A stretch of DNA of 64,000 nucleotides from Noviherbaspirillum saxi (GCF_003591035.1 NZ_QYUO01000001.1:3162001-3226000); one strand, 5' to 3'; positions 42,189 through 52,513 are shown, counted from the stretch's first letter. Notes: a model not told the origin generated them from the sequence alone. A program made the numbers and translations.

Positions 42189-44537
42189 ATGTCCCGATCC
42201 AACGCCGCTGGCGACAATTCCAAAGCGCCGCCCAAGCGCTCCTCTCCCCTGATTCTTCGCCTTGTCGTCGGCATGATCGGCGGGGCCGTCGGACTGCTGC
42301 TCGTCGGCGCGCTGATCCTTGGCTTTGCGCTATCGATGGCATATCCGAATCTTCCGCCGCTCGACGCGATCACCGATTATCGACCCAAGATCCCGCTGCG
42401 GATTTTTTCGGCGGATAACGTGCTGATTGGCGAGTTCGGTGAAGAGCGCCGCACGCTGGTACGCATCAAGGATGTGCCGGACATTATGAAGAAAGCGGTG
42501 CTGGCTATCGAGGACGACCGCTTCTTCGATCACGGCGGCGTCGACTACATGGGGATTGCACGTGCAGCGCTGCACAATCTGACCAGCAGCTCCAGACAGG
42601 GCGCATCGACCATCACCCAACAGGTGGCGCGCAACTTTTTCCTCTCCAGCGAACAGACATTCAAGCGCAAGGTATATGAAATTCTCCTGGCGTGGAAAAT
42701 CGAGCAAAACCTGAGCAAGGATCAGATTCTGGAAATCTATATGAACCAGATTTATCTGGGCCAGCGCGCTTACGGATTTTCCTCTGCTGCACAGATTTAT
42801 TTCGGCAAGAATCTATCGGATGTCAGCATTGCAGAGGCGGCAATGCTGGCCGGCTTGCCCAAGGCGCCGTCAGCGTACAACCCGGTCGCCAATCCGAAAC
42901 GTGCCCGCACCCGTCAGCAATATATCCTGCAGCGCATGCTGCAACTCGGCTATATCTCGCAGGACGACTATGAAACAGCGAAGGATCAGGTACTCAAGGT
43001 GAAAACCTCGAGCAGCGAGTTTGGCCTGCATGCAGAATATGTGGCCGAAATGACACGTCAGCTGGTGTACGAACAATTCAAGGATGAAACCTATACGCGC
43101 GGACTGAATGTCTACACAACCATCACCAAGGCCGACCAGGATGCCGCCTATCTGGCATTGCGCCGTGGGGTAATGGATTATGAAAAGCGTCATGGGTATC
43201 GCGGACCGGAAGCCTATATGGATATCCCGTCCAACAAGGAAGAAGCCGAGTACGCAATCGAGGTCGAGCTTGCCGAACATCCGGATAGCGACGATATCAT
43301 CGCGGCCGTGGTGCTGGAAGCATCACCCAAGCTGGTCAAGGCGATGTTGTCTTCCGGCGAAGAAATCGAGATCAGCGGCGCTGGCCTGGGCTTCGCAGCC
43401 AACCTGCTTAGCGAGAAGGCGCCACCGGCCCGGCGCGTCAAGCGTGGTGCCATTATTCGCGTTACCCAGGAAAACAAGGCCTGGTCCATCACCCAGATGC
43501 CTCAAGTCGAATCGGCCTTCGTCGCCGCCAACACTCAGGATGGGGCGATTCGCGCACTGATCGGCGGTTTTGATTTCAATCGCAACAAATTCAACCATGT
43601 GACCCAGGCCTGGCGCCAGCCGGGATCTTCGTTCAAACCGTTCATCTATTCGGCGTCGCTGGAAAAAGGCTTGTCGCCGGCGACCATGATCAACGACGGC
43701 CCGCTCAGCTTCGACGCCGGACAGACTGGCGGCCAAGCATGGGAACCGAAAAACTACGATGGCAAGTATGAAGGGCCGATGAGCATGCGCAAGGGCCTGA
43801 CCAAATCGAAGAACATGATTTCGATCCGGATCCTGCACAAGATCGGCGCCAAATATGGCCAGGAATACGCGACGCGCTTCGGCTTTGAAGCAGACAAGAA
43901 TCCGCCTTATCTGACGCTGGCGCTCGGCGCGGGCGCAGTCACACCGTTACAGATGGCTGGAGCCTATGCGGTATTTGCCAATGGCGGCTACAAGGTGAGT
44001 CCCTACATCATTACCAAGGTTACCGACAGTACCGGACGCATCCTGTCGCAAGTCACGCCCGACCGTGCAGGCGAAGAAGCGAACCGGGTGATCGACGAGC
44101 GCAATGCCTTCCTGATGGACAGCATGCTCAGGGATGTCGTGAAATTCGGCACTGCGACGCGTGCGCTGGTACTGAAGCGTCCCGACATTGCCGGAAAGAC
44201 AGGTACGACCAACGATTCCTTCGATGCCTGGTTCGCCGGTTATCATCCGAAGATCGTCGGTGTCGCATGGATCGGGTTCGACCAGCCCAAGAACCTCGGC
44301 AACAAGGAAACCGGCGGCGGGCTCGCCTTGCCGATCTGGATCAACTATATGCAAAAGGCCTTGAAAGACGTGCCGGTCGAGGAACGCGCGATGCCGGAAG
44401 GCGTCATCCAGGTCGCGAATGACTATTACTATGCGGAGAACCCGCCCGGGACCGGGGTGCGCAGTCTGGGGTTGAACGACACGCCGCAGGGTGAAGAGGA
44501 AAAGGCAAAGGACGAAGTCAAGAACGAACTGTTCTAA
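42189..44537 (+). CDS. mrcA: Penicillin-binding protein 1A (bifunctional peptidoglycan synthase)
   Basis: Inner-membrane enzyme with periplasmic transglycosylase and transpeptidase activities that polymerises and crosslinks peptidoglycan. The 782-residue protein has an N-terminal membrane helix (about 22-44), a GT51 domain with EDDRFFDHGG, QGASTITQQVARNFFLS and KRKVYEILLAWKIE, and a transpeptidase domain with SSFK (nucleophile Ser), KSKN and KTGTTNDSFDAWF motifs. The divergent arrangement with pilMNOPQ is common in proteobacteria. A terminator lies just after the stop. Confidence 0.97.
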   Translation: MSRSNAAGDNSKAPPKRSSPLILRLVVGMIGGAVGLLLVGALILGFALSMAYPNLPPLDAITDYRPKIPLRIFSADNVLIGEFGEERRTLVRIKDVPDIMKKAVLAIEDDRFFDHGGVDYMGIARAALHNLTSSSRQGASTITQQVARNFFLSSEQTFKRKVYEILLAWKIEQNLSKDQILEIYMNQIYLGQRAYGFSSAAQIYFGKNLSDVSIAEAAMLAGLPKAPSAYNPVANPKRARTRQQYILQRMLQLGYISQDDYETAKDQVLKVKTSSSEFGLHAEYVAEMTRQLVYEQFKDETYTRGLNVYTTITKADQDAAYLALRRGVMDYEKRHGYRGPEAYMDIPSNKEEAEYAIEVELAEHPDSDDIIAAVVLEASPKLVKAMLSSGEEIEISGAGLGFAANLLSEKAPPARRVKRGAIIRVTQENKAWSITQMPQVESAFVAANTQDGAIRALIGGFDFNRNKFNHVTQAWRQPGSSFKPFIYSASLEKGLSPATMINDGPLSFDAGQTGGQAWEPKNYDGKYEGPMSMRKGLTKSKNMISIRILHKIGAKYGQEYATRFGFEADKNPPYLTLALGAGAVTPLQMAGAYAVFANGGYKVSPYIITKVTDSTGRILSQVTPDRAGEEANRVIDERNAFLMDSMLRDVVKFGTATRALVLKRPDIAGKTGTTNDSFDAWFAGYHPKIVGVAWIGFDQPKNLGNKETGGGLALPIWINYMQKALKDVPVEERAMPEGVIQVANDYYYAENPPGTGVRSLGLNDTPQGEEEKAKDEVKNELF

Positions 44538-44571
44538 CGCATCGCCCTGTCATATCTCTTTGCCATGCAAC

Positions 44572-44603
44572 GCCGAAGCCGGTCAAACGGCCTCGGCTTT
44601 TTT
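44572..44603 (+). terminator. Intrinsic terminator after mrcA
   Basis: GCCGA-A-GCCG (44572-44581) pairs with CGGC-C-TCGGC (44588-44597), with one central mismatch, then T6 (44598-44603). It overlaps the end of the convergent cyaY stop and may serve both genes. Confidence 0.75.
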
Positions 44604-44934
44604 ATGCCCGCAAAATCAGCGGCACCCCGCCCTGCTCGCTGACAATGCGCGACAGCGCGGCAAACAATTCGGACTGATCGCGTGTATTGATCCATTTGCC
44701 GTTGTCGTAACGGTAGTGAAATCCACCCGATCTGGCAGCCACCCACATTTCGCGCATCGGCATCTGGCTATTCACGATGACTTTTGAACCGCTGGCGATG
44801 AATTCGATTTCCAGCACATTGCCACTGCGACTGCATTCGACATCAAGCTCGCTCTCGCCCGAAGCATCTTCAAGCGCCGATTCGATGCGGGTCAGGGTCT
44901 GTTCAGCCAGCGCCTGGAATTCGGTTTCCGTCAT
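44602..44934 (-). CDS. cyaY: Bacterial frataxin CyaY
   Basis: Small cytosolic iron-binding regulator of Fe-S cluster assembly (with IscS). The 110-residue protein has an acidic N-terminal helix (TETEFQALAEQTLTRIESALEDA), followed by the beta-sheet with EIEFIASGSKVIVNSQ and MREMWVAARSGGFHYRY. ATG 44934 is chosen over 44946 because MTETEF is the family start. Divergent from lptM-lysA, a typical betaproteobacterial arrangement. Confidence 0.96.
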   Translation of the reverse strand: MTETEFQALAEQTLTRIESALEDASGESELDVECSRSGNVLEIEFIASGSKVIVNSQMPMREMWVAARSGGFHYRYDNGKWINTRDQSELFAALSRIVSEQGGVPLILRA

Positions 44935-44961
44935 GCTACACTCCAATGAGTTTTATTAACC

Positions 44962-45129
44962 GTGATTTTAATCGTGAAGTCCGCCCAACATTATTTCGTC
45001 GCCACTGCCGTGACTTGCATGCTGGCCGGATGCGGCCAAAAAGGCCCGTTGTATCTTCCGGCCAAACCGGCGCCGGTCGCGGCACCGGTCCAGCAAACGC
45101 CGCCCGCACCGCCATCCACCTCCCAATAA
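44962..45129 (+). CDS. lptM: LPS translocon maturation lipoprotein LptM (YifL-like)
   Basis: A 55-residue lipoprotein not found by long-ORF calling. The frame opens with GTG (44962; a second GTG at 44974 is possible) and shows a hydrophobic signal, lipobox LAGC (Cys about 24) and the hallmark mature start CGQKGPLYLP. A Pro/Ala-rich tail ends at TAA 45127-45129. LptM stabilises and helps mature the LptD/E outer-membrane LPS translocon. It sits 28 bp before lysA, as its homologues do. Confidence 0.88.
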   Translation: MILIVKSAQHYFVATAVTCMLAGCGQKGPLYLPAKPAPVAAPVQQTPPAPPSTSQ

Positions 45130-45157
45130 GCCGTTCCTATACACGCAGTTCTTATCT

Positions 45158-46441
45158 ATGTCGCATTTTTCTTATCAAAATGGCGTACTGCACGTCGAAA
45201 ATACCTCTTTGACCGATATCGCCAAAGAGTTTGGCAGTCCGACCTATGTGTATTCCAAGGCAGCGCTGACCGAAAATTTTTCCGCTTATGCGAATGCCTG
45301 CAAGGCGAATGGTCGCGATGCAACGACGGCGCTGGTGTGCTATTCCGTCAAATCGAATTCCAATTTGGCAGTGCTTAACCTGTTGTGCCGCCTCGGTTCC
45401 GGGTTTGACATTGTATCGGGCGGCGAATTGCTGCGCGTGATCGCGGCCGGGGGCGACCCGCGCAAAGTGATTTTTTCCGGTGTCGGCAAAACGCATGAAG
45501 AAATGCGGCTTGCACTCTCGCACGACATCCTGTGCTTCAACGTCGAATCGACGGCAGAGCTGGAACGCCTGAACCAGGTAGCCGGCGACATGGGCAAGCA
45601 AGCGCCGATCTCGCTGCGCGTGAATCCTAACGTCGATGCAAAGACCCATCCTTACATTTCCACCGGACTCAAGGAAAACAAGTTCGGCATCGCTTACGAC
45701 GAGGCATTGGCCGCCTATCGCAAGGCCGCCAGCCTGCCGCATCTCCGCGTTGTCGGTATCGACTGCCACATCGGCTCGCAACTGCTGGACGATGCGCCGC
45801 TGCTGGAAGCATTCGACCGCCTGACCGAACTGGTCGACCGCCTCGCGCAGGAAGGCATCGAATTGCACCACGTCGACATCGGCGGCGGCATCGGCATCAA
45901 CTACAACGGCGATCAGCCGGTTGCGGTCGGCGACTATCTGGCACGCCTGTTTGCCAAGGTCGATCAATGGCGCTTGGATCAATACAAGGGCGCACCGATC
46001 CAACTACTGTTCGAACCGGGCCGCTCCATTGTTGGCAATGCCGGTGTCTTGGTGACCGAAGTCGAATATCTCAAACACGGGGACGCCAAGAATTTCGCCA
46101 TCGTGAATGCCGCGATGAACGATTTGATGCGCCCGGCAATGTATGAGGCATGGCATGGCGTGCAAGCGGTGCAGCAACGTGCGACGGCCGCACAAACCTA
46201 TGATGTGGTCGGCCCGGTCTGCGAATCCGGAGACTGGCTTGCGCGAGATCGGGCGCTGGCGATCGAGCAAGGCGACTTGCTGGCAATCATGTCTGCTGGC
46301 GCATACGGAATGACGATGTCATCCAATTACAATACCCGCGGCCGCGCGGCGGAAGTCATGGTCGATGGCGACAAGGTGCATCTGATCCGCAAGCGTGAAG
46401 CGGCAAGCGATCTGTTTGCCTTGGAGTCGACCCTGCCCTGA
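45158..46441 (+). CDS. lysA: Diaminopimelate decarboxylase
   Basis: PLP enzyme that decarboxylates meso-diaminopimelate to L-lysine. The 427-residue fold-type III protein has the PLP Lys in CYSVKSNSN (K65), the HIGSQ substrate motif near 205, GGGIGINY, and catalytic Cys in GPVCESGDWLARDR near 350. The C-terminal SAGAYGMTMSSNYNTRGR is complete. Co-directional with lptM. Confidence 0.97.
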   Translation: MSHFSYQNGVLHVENTSLTDIAKEFGSPTYVYSKAALTENFSAYANACKANGRDATTALVCYSVKSNSNLAVLNLLCRLGSGFDIVSGGELLRVIAAGGDPRKVIFSGVGKTHEEMRLALSHDILCFNVESTAELERLNQVAGDMGKQAPISLRVNPNVDAKTHPYISTGLKENKFGIAYDEALAAYRKAASLPHLRVVGIDCHIGSQLLDDAPLLEAFDRLTELVDRLAQEGIELHHVDIGGGIGINYNGDQPVAVGDYLARLFAKVDQWRLDQYKGAPIQLLFEPGRSIVGNAGVLVTEVEYLKHGDAKNFAIVNAAMNDLMRPAMYEAWHGVQAVQQRATAAQTYDVVGPVCESGDWLARDRALAIEQGDLLAIMSAGAYGMTMSSNYNTRGRAAEVMVDGDKVHLIRKREAASDLFALESTLP

Positions 46442-46466
46442 GCGCAGTAGCACAGTAGTGCAGTGC

Positions 46467-47108
46467 TCAAGTTGGCGCCGGACTTGTCTGGCGCTTTTGC
46501 ATTTTTGGCTTGAGCACGCTCCAGTACACGCGCGACAGCAACAGGACCGCCACGATGGTGCCGAACAGGATAGGCTCGGCAAAATCGTTCTTGCCCGCTT
46601 TCATCCACCAGAAATGCAGGATGCCGAGCGATGCAATCACATAGACCAGCCGATGCAGCAATTGCCAGCGCTTGCCGCCAAGGCGGCGCACCATGGCATT
46701 GGTGCTGGTGACAGCAAGCGGAATGAGCAGCACGAAAGCGGTAAAACCGACAGTGATAAATGGCCGTTTGACGACATCCTTGAGCATTTCGTCGATATCG
46801 AAGAAGTGATCGAACCACAAGAACGTGGTGAAATGCAGCGTCGCGTAAAAAAATGCGAATAGGCCGAGCATGCGCCTCAGTTTGATCAGCCAATTCCATC
46901 CGCTAATCCGTCGCAACGGCGTGACCGACAAGGTCAGGCACAAGAAATACAGCGTCCAGTCACCGGTATTGCGCGTGATGAATTCAATCGGATTGGCGCC
47001 CAGTTTGTCGGCAAATCCGAACAACACCAGACGGGCAAGCGGGCCAAGTGCGGCAATGAACAGTACAAGCTTGAACAGGTTGATCTGTTTTGCATTGGGA
47101 TTAAACAT
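46467..47108 (-). CDS. msrQ: Membrane haem subunit MsrQ of the MsrPQ methionine sulfoxide reductase
   Basis: Inner-membrane b-type cytochrome that delivers electrons from the quinone pool to MsrP. The 213-residue protein has six hydrophobic helices and the conserved RRMLGLFAFFYATLHFTTFLWFD and KRWQLLHRLVYVIASLGILHFWWM with haem-ligand His residues. Start at ATG 47108 (MFNPNAKQ) fits the family; 47120 and 47183 are alternatives. It follows msrP by 138 bp. Confidence 0.93.
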   Translation of the reverse strand: MFNPNAKQINLFKLVLFIAALGPLARLVLFGFADKLGANPIEFITRNTGDWTLYFLCLTLSVTPLRRISGWNWLIKLRRMLGLFAFFYATLHFTTFLWFDHFFDIDEMLKDVVKRPFITVGFTAFVLLIPLAVTSTNAMVRRLGGKRWQLLHRLVYVIASLGILHFWWMKAGKNDFAEPILFGTIVAVLLLSRVYWSVLKPKMQKRQTSPAPT

Positions 47109-47246
47109 CCGAGCCACCATTCCGTTCAATATTGCAATACCGTGCGCTGCATCGCTGAAGCGCATGCGGAGATACAAATACAAATGCCAGCCGCGCCTGA
47201 TGTAAACTTTCCATCACCCCGCCCAGTTCGGCGAAAACCTCAGACA

Positions 47247-48227
47247 TTAGAAGAATTTTTTCAAATCCATGCCGGTATAGAGCGATGCAACATCGCTATA
47301 ACCGTTGAACATCAGCGTCTTGCGTTTTCTTGAGAAGAAACCGTCTTCGCCAATACGCCGCTCGGTCGCTTGCGACCAACGCGGATGATCAACTTCCGGA
47401 TTCACATTGGAAAAGAAGCCGTACTCCTGCGGCGCCGAAATGTTCCAGGCGGTGCGCGGCTGATCCTTCGTAAAGCGGATCTTGACGAGCGACTTGGCAG
47501 ATTTGAAACCGTATTTCCAGGGCACGACGATACGCACCGGCGCGCCATTCTGGTTCGGCAGCACTTCGCCATACATGCCCAGCGTCAGCAGCGTCAACGG
47601 ATGGTTCGCTTCATCCAGCCGCAAGCCTTCGACGTAGGGCCACTCCAGCACGGGGCTGCGCAAACCCGGCATCTGCTTCTTGTCGGCCAGCGTAATGAAT
47701 TCCACGTACTTGGCGTTGCCGGTCGGTTCCACTTTCTTGATCAGCTCGGACAGCGAATAACCGATCCAGGGAATCACCATCGACCAGCCTTCGACACAGC
47801 GCAAGCGATAGATACGTTCTTCCAGCGGCGCCAGTTTCAGCAAGCCGTCCAGGTCGACAGTCATGGGCTTCTTGACTTCGCCTTCGATTGCGACGGTCCA
47901 TGGGCGCGGCTTGAGGCTGCCGGCATTTTGCGCGGGGTCGGTCTTGTCGGTGCCGAACTCATAGAAATTATTGTAGGTCGTCGCGTCCTTGAAAGCAGTT
48001 GGCTTGTCCATCACGACAAAGCCGGGATTCGGCCTGGCGGCGAGTTTTTGTGTACCGCCCGATTGGGCGAAGGCTTCGCGCATGGCCATCTCGGCCAGTG
48101 CGCCTCCGGCAATGGAACCAACGGCAAGCTGCTTGATGAAGTGGCGACGCGATTCGAACATCGCGCGTGGAGTGATTTCGGAGCCGAAGGGAAGATCGAT
48201 ACCGTTCGGATTACGTTTGATTAACAT
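47247..48227 (-). CDS. msrP: Molybdopterin catalytic subunit MsrP of methionine sulfoxide reductase
   Basis: Periplasmic molybdoenzyme that repairs oxidised methionines in envelope proteins. The 326-residue protein has a twin-arginine signal ([10 protein letters not shown], about 26-35), a Mo-ligand Cys in [15 protein letters not shown] near 145, and the sulfite-oxidase-type fold with [22 protein letters not shown]. Translated just before msrQ. Next to cytochrome-maturation genes, forming a periplasmic redox neighbourhood. Confidence 0.95.
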   Translation of the reverse strand: MLIKRNPNGIDLPFGSEITPRAMFESRRHFIKQLAVGSIAGGALAEMAMREAFAQSGGTQKLAARPNPGFVVMDKPTAFKDATTYNNFYEFGTDKTDPAQNAGSLKPRPWTVAIEGEVKKPMTVDLDGLLKLAPLEERIYRLRCVEGWSMVIPWIGYSLSELIKKVEPTGNAKYVEFITLADKKQMPGLRSPVLEWPYVEGLRLDEANHPLTLLTLGMYGEVLPNQNGAPVRIVVPWKYGFKSAKSLVKIRFTKDQPRTAWNISAPQEYGFFSNVNPEVDHPRWSQATERRIGEDGFFSRKRKTLMFNGYSDVASLYTGMDLKKFF

Positions 48228-48329
48228 GGCCGCTCCGTGCTGTTGGCGAAATTGTCGGTTTTGTCTGTTCAGACAGGACTAACCTTACAACAATTTCACC
48301 AACCGACGCAGTAGCGACCTGTCGGCTAT

Positions 48330-49481
48330 TTACAGCGCGCCGTATGAATGCAGGCCGGAAAGGAACATATTGACGCCAAGGAACGCAAACGTGGTGACCA
48401 TCAAGCCGACCAGCGCCCACCATGCGGCCACCTGACCGCGCAAGCCTTTCATCAAGCGCATATGCAGCCATGCCGCATAATTCAGCCATACGATCAGTGC
48501 CCAGGTTTCTTTCGGATCCCAGGACCAGTATCCACCCCAGGCTTCCGCCGCCCATAGCGCGCCGAGGATGGTCGCAATCGTGAAAAAGGCAAAGCCAACC
48601 GCAATCGCCTTGTACATGACATCGTCGAGCACTTCCAGCGATGGCAGCCGGTCGACCCAGATACCCTTGGATTTCAACAGATAAGCGATCGATACCATCG
48701 CAGCGAGGGAAAACGTGCCATAGCCGATGAAATTGGCCGGCACGTGGATTTTCATCCACCAGCTTTGCAGCGCGGGAACCAGCGGCTGGATTTCCGACGC
48801 TTCGCGGCTGATGGTGTACCAGAGCAGGAAGCCGACCGCCGCCGAAATGACCAGCATCACGAAGGCGCCGAGCTGGCGCGTCGCGTACTGCTCTTCATAG
48901 TACAGATAGAACAGCGCCGTGATCATGCAAAACAGGATAAAGACTTCGTACAGATTGGAGACCGGGATATGGCCGACGTCGACGCCAACCAGGTAAGACT
49001 CGTACCAGCGTACCAGCATGCCGGTAAATCCCAGGATCACCGCAGCCCAGCACAGCTTGCTGCCGACCGAACCGCCAAAGTCCGACTTGGTGATGAGCCC
49101 GCCCCAGTAAAACAGGGTGGACAAAAAGAATAGAGTGCTCATCCATAGAATGGCGGATTGGCTGGACAAGGCATACTTCAGGAAAAATTTGCTGTTTGCC
49201 GCTTCCAGCGCACCACCGTAAAGCGCTATCGCGGAGAAGGCAAGGATCGCCAGCACCGCCATCAGCCAGCGCACCGGCTTCCATTGCCAGCCCAGCCATG
49301 CAAACGTTGGCGCCGACAGCAACAGAATGCCTTTTTCATAGACATCCATGTAAGGGCTGTAGCGGTTGAATGCAAACAGGGCACCGGCAAGAAGCAGCGC
49401 GCCGTATAGCCAGTCGATCACGCTCAGGCGCCGGAAGAATCCGGGCGGCGGCGTATAGATATGTGTTTGTGTCAGGTCCAT
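48330..49481 (-). CDS. ccsB: System II cytochrome c biogenesis protein CcsB/ResC (CcsA-like)
   Basis: Polytopic haem-handling protein that with ResB ligates haem to apocytochrome c in the periplasm. The 383-residue protein has about 8 helices and the tryptophan-rich WGGYWSWDPKETWALI motif near 310. The ATG at 49481 is preferred to 49487 because AAGGAG lies 7 bases upstream of it. It follows resB by 150 bp. Confidence 0.94.
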   Translation of the reverse strand: MDLTQTHIYTPPPGFFRRLSVIDWLYGALLLAGALFAFNRYSPYMDVYEKGILLLSAPTFAWLGWQWKPVRWLMAVLAILAFSAIALYGGALEAANSKFFLKYALSSQSAILWMSTLFFLSTLFYWGGLITKSDFGGSVGSKLCWAAVILGFTGMLVRWYESYLVGVDVGHIPVSNLYEVFILFCMITALFYLYYEEQYATRQLGAFVMLVISAAVGFLLWYTISREASEIQPLVPALQSWWMKIHVPANFIGYGTFSLAAMVSIAYLLKSKGIWVDRLPSLEVLDDVMYKAIAVGFAFFTIATILGALWAAEAWGGYWSWDPKETWALIVWLNYAAWLHMRLMKGLRGQVAAWWALVGLMVTTFAFLGVNMFLSGLHSYGAL

Positions 49482-49631
49482 GCTCATTCTCCTTCACGTC
49501 CCGTTGCGGCCGTATTGCCTGCTTCGGACGGCTCTGATCAGTCGGAGAGACAGATCAGAAAATTATTTCAAACGTTCCAATCGGTGCTGGTGTCGCAGGC
49601 AACAGGGTGCGTACCGGTACTCCGTTTCAAG

Positions 49632-51764
49632 TCAGTTTACTACCTTCGGCGGCTGCGGACTTGCCTGTGTCAGCTGTGCTTTCAGGATTTCAAACTCTTT
49701 TTCAAAGTCCAGCGTTTTACGTTGCGAACTCAAGGCCATCAAGGCATGCGTTCCGCCCTGGCCCTCCGGCTTCAGCCATACCCACAATCTGCGCTCGCGG
49801 ATATAGAACATGGAAAACACGCCAATGGTCAGCAGCAGGCAGCCAAGATAGACCACATTCTTGCCAGGGGAACGCGTGACCTGCAGGACCGATGCCTTGA
49901 TCTCTTCGAATTCCCGCAATTGCAGGTACATCGGCGCACCATAAAACGATGCGTCGGAAATCGCATTCGTCGCCAATTGCAGGAAACGCGCATGCTTGTC
50001 ATCGGCAGTTGCATCCTTCAATCCTTCCTTGGCACGCGCGGCTTGCCATAATTCCCACATGCTGCCATTCAGGATTTTCATGAAAATCTCGGCTGCCTTT
50101 TCCTGGTCCGCTTCCGGCACACGCTCAAGAAACTTGGACACCGCAACGAAGCCGGATTCCTTGCCTTCACCGGCAAAGATTTCGAGTCCGCGCAGTGCCG
50201 AGCGTTGCAGTTGGTCGCGCAGCGCTGCGGCATTTTCTTTCGAATCAGGCATTGCATGCTGCGCATAGCGCTTCGCCGCTTCTTCCCGCAGCGCGGGGTT
50301 GAATACCGCGGCGCGTATGCGCATCCACTCTTGCACTGTGTCTTCATCGTCGGCCGGAATGCGCAGGTAACGGAATGGCTCGCTCGGGGTTTCGCGCATG
50401 CCGGTCAGAAATACATAGCTGCCATCAACCTGCACCGGTTGCATATAGTTATGGTATTCCCGCGCTTGGCCGTTCTTGTCACGCAGCTTGTATTGAACGC
50501 TCGGCCCGACATTCTTCAGATCCTTGTTATTGGGATCCTTTGCCGCCGAACCGAGTTGCTTGTCGAGACCTGCCGAGAATTTTTCATTGAAGCTTTTCTT
50601 CGCATCAACCGCCCGTACGTCTTGTCCGCTCTGCGCCATGTTTTCAACGTTGAAAGGACGAAAGCCGGTCCACTCCACAGTGAGTTCAGCACCTTTGTCG
50701 TTGCCAAGTGGCGTGGAACTGCCTACTTCCCCGGATAAGGAAAACGGCTGGTTCAATCCCCCGTTCATTGGGTAGCCGCTCAAATTGAGCCGGCTGCCGC
50801 CATCATCGAAACTGGATTGATAGACGGCAATTCCCTTATAAATCAACGGTTCATTGACCTTGATCGTTGCTTCGAAACTTTTGCCGGTAGCCGCATCGCG
50901 CACTACCACCTCACTGGCAAACAGCTTCGGCATGCCGGTCGAATAATGCTCGACAATAAACTTCTTCAGCTGAATCGAAAACGGCAGTTCCTGCACCAGG
51001 ATGCCGCTTTGCTGCGGCAGAATCGCAGTATTGGTGGTGCCGCCTTCAGGAATGAAGGTATTGCCACGGAAGGTGGGATTACCGATGCCGAGGCGATGCT
51101 GAGCAGGAATCTCGGCAATCACGCCGCTGCCTCCAAACGGCGTCTTTCCGGCGAACCATTGCTGGAAGCGGATAGGCAAGTCGGAATCGAGCAAGCCGCC
51201 AACGCAAATGATCACGATCGCGCTATGGGCAAAGATATATCCCCATTTGTTGGCGGCACCCTGCTTGGCAGCGATCAGCACGCCGCCATCCTTGTCCACC
51301 ACCTTGACCTTGTATCCGCCGCCAGCGATGCGCTGTACCAGTTGCTGGGCAAAACCGGCCAACGGAGTCGCACTGGTCCATTCGGCCTTGTGATGAAAAT
51401 TGCGTAGTGATTGCTCACGCACATTTTCACGCCAGCTGCGCATATCTCTGATCATCTTCGGCGCATTGCGCACAATGCACAGCGACGTCGATAGCACCAG
51501 GAATGCCATGATCAACAAGAACCACCAGGCGGAGTAAACCGCATAGAGGCCGAGTTTGCCGAATACTTCGAACCAGAATGGACCGAACTGATTGACGTAG
51601 TTGGGCATCGGCTCATTCTGCTTCAGCACGGTGCCGATGATCGATGCGACCGCAATCAGCGTCAGCAGGCTGATCGCAAACCGCATTGACGATACCAGTT
51701 CGACCACATCGCTGAGCCAGCGGCGCTTGGTGTGGAGTTGCAATCCGGAAGTGGTGACGCTCAT
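49632..51764 (-). CDS. resB: System II cytochrome c biogenesis protein ResB
   Basis: Large inner-membrane protein of the System II cytochrome c synthase. The 710-residue protein has three N-terminal helices (including IAVASIIGTVLKQNEPMPNYVNQFGPF), a large periplasmic domain (about 220-640) and a last helix near 648-668 followed by RERRLWVWLKPEG. The start is ATG 51764 (MSVTTSG). Together with ccsB and cytochrome c4 it forms a cytochrome unit; c4 is the probable substrate, as inference. Confidence 0.93.
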   Translation of the reverse strand: MSVTTSGLQLHTKRRWLSDVVELVSSMRFAISLLTLIAVASIIGTVLKQNEPMPNYVNQFGPFWFEVFGKLGLYAVYSAWWFLLIMAFLVLSTSLCIVRNAPKMIRDMRSWRENVREQSLRNFHHKAEWTSATPLAGFAQQLVQRIAGGGYKVKVVDKDGGVLIAAKQGAANKWGYIFAHSAIVIICVGGLLDSDLPIRFQQWFAGKTPFGGSGVIAEIPAQHRLGIGNPTFRGNTFIPEGGTTNTAILPQQSGILVQELPFSIQLKKFIVEHYSTGMPKLFASEVVVRDAATGKSFEATIKVNEPLIYKGIAVYQSSFDDGGSRLNLSGYPMNGGLNQPFSLSGEVGSSTPLGNDKGAELTVEWTGFRPFNVENMAQSGQDVRAVDAKKSFNEKFSAGLDKQLGSAAKDPNNKDLKNVGPSVQYKLRDKNGQAREYHNYMQPVQVDGSYVFLTGMRETPSEPFRYLRIPADDEDTVQEWMRIRAAVFNPALREEAAKRYAQHAMPDSKENAAALRDQLQRSALRGLEIFAGEGKESGFVAVSKFLERVPEADQEKAAEIFMKILNGSMWELWQAARAKEGLKDATADDKHARFLQLATNAISDASFYGAPMYLQLREFEEIKASVLQVTRSPGKNVVYLGCLLLTIGVFSMFYIRERRLWVWLKPEGQGGTHALMALSSQRKTLDFEKEFEILKAQLTQASPQPPKVVN

Positions 51765-51783
51765 GTTTGACTCTGTACCTTCT

Positions 51784-51818
51784 AAACAAAACAAAAGGGG
51801 GTGGCATTTGCCACCCCC
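51784..51818 (-). terminator. Intrinsic terminator after cytochrome c4
   Basis: Ten-base arms GGGGGTGGCA (51797-51806) and TGCCACCCCC (51809-51818) with a 2-nt loop. The A-rich stretch 51784-51796 gives a U-rich tail on the minus strand. It lies between the cytochrome c4 stop and resB. Confidence 0.85.
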
Positions 51819-51853
51819 TCCGCTTTTTTGTTTCGTGTTTTGCTGTTTTTTGA

Positions 51854-52513
51854 TTACTTCAGACCGGCGATATAGTCTGACACAGCTTGAATTTCATCGT
51901 CGGACATACGTTTGGCAATCGTGGTCATTTGAGCGCTGTTCTTGCGCGCGCCGCCACGGAAGCCGATCAGCTGGGCAGCGGTGTAATCTTGATGCTGGCC
52001 GCCGAGACGCGCAAACTGGGCGGGAATGCCGGAACCGTTCGGGCCATGGCAAGCTGCACAGGCAGGGACATTCTTTTCAGCGATGCCGGCGCGGTAGATT
52101 TTCTTGCCGAGTTCGACCGTATCCTTGTTGCGGGCGGCGCCAGGCTTTTGCTGCTGCTTGTCGAGGTAGGCAGCGATGTTCTTCATGTCTTCGTCGCTCA
52201 GCGCCTTGGAGAGCGGCGTCATGACCGGATTATTGCGTTGCGGGGTCTTGAAATCGGCGAGTTGTTTGGCAAGGTATTCCGCATGCTGGCCGGCCAGCTT
52301 CGGGTTTTGCGCAATCGTGGAATTGCCGGCGGCGCCGTGGCACGCCACGCAAGCAGTGATGTTCCGGGCGGCATCGCCGCTTGTATAAATGGCTTCACCC
52401 TTGACAGGATCGGCCTTGGGCGCCTTTTTCTCTTCCGCGGCAAATGCCACGGAAGAAACTGCCAGCACCGCAACAAACAAGGACTTCATAAACGGGAAAA
52501 ACGCACGGTTCAT
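51854..52513 (-). CDS. Di-haem cytochrome c4
   Basis: Periplasmic electron carrier with two haems, feeding terminal oxidases. The 219-residue protein has a signal peptide (cleaved after SSVAFA) and two CXXCH haem sites, CVACH near 55 and CAACH near 154, each followed by GxxG and a distal Met region. The AGGGTG box just before ATG 52513 supports this start over the internal ATG 52489. Upstream of resB-ccsB on the same strand, separated from them by a terminator. Confidence 0.92.
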   Translation of the reverse strand: MNRAFFPFMKSLFVAVLAVSSVAFAAEEKKAPKADPVKGEAIYTSGDAARNITACVACHGAAGNSTIAQNPKLAGQHAEYLAKQLADFKTPQRNNPVMTPLSKALSDEDMKNIAAYLDKQQQKPGAARNKDTVELGKKIYRAGIAEKNVPACAACHGPNGSGIPAQFARLGGQHQDYTAAQLIGFRGGARKNSAQMTTIAKRMSDDEIQAVSDYIAGLK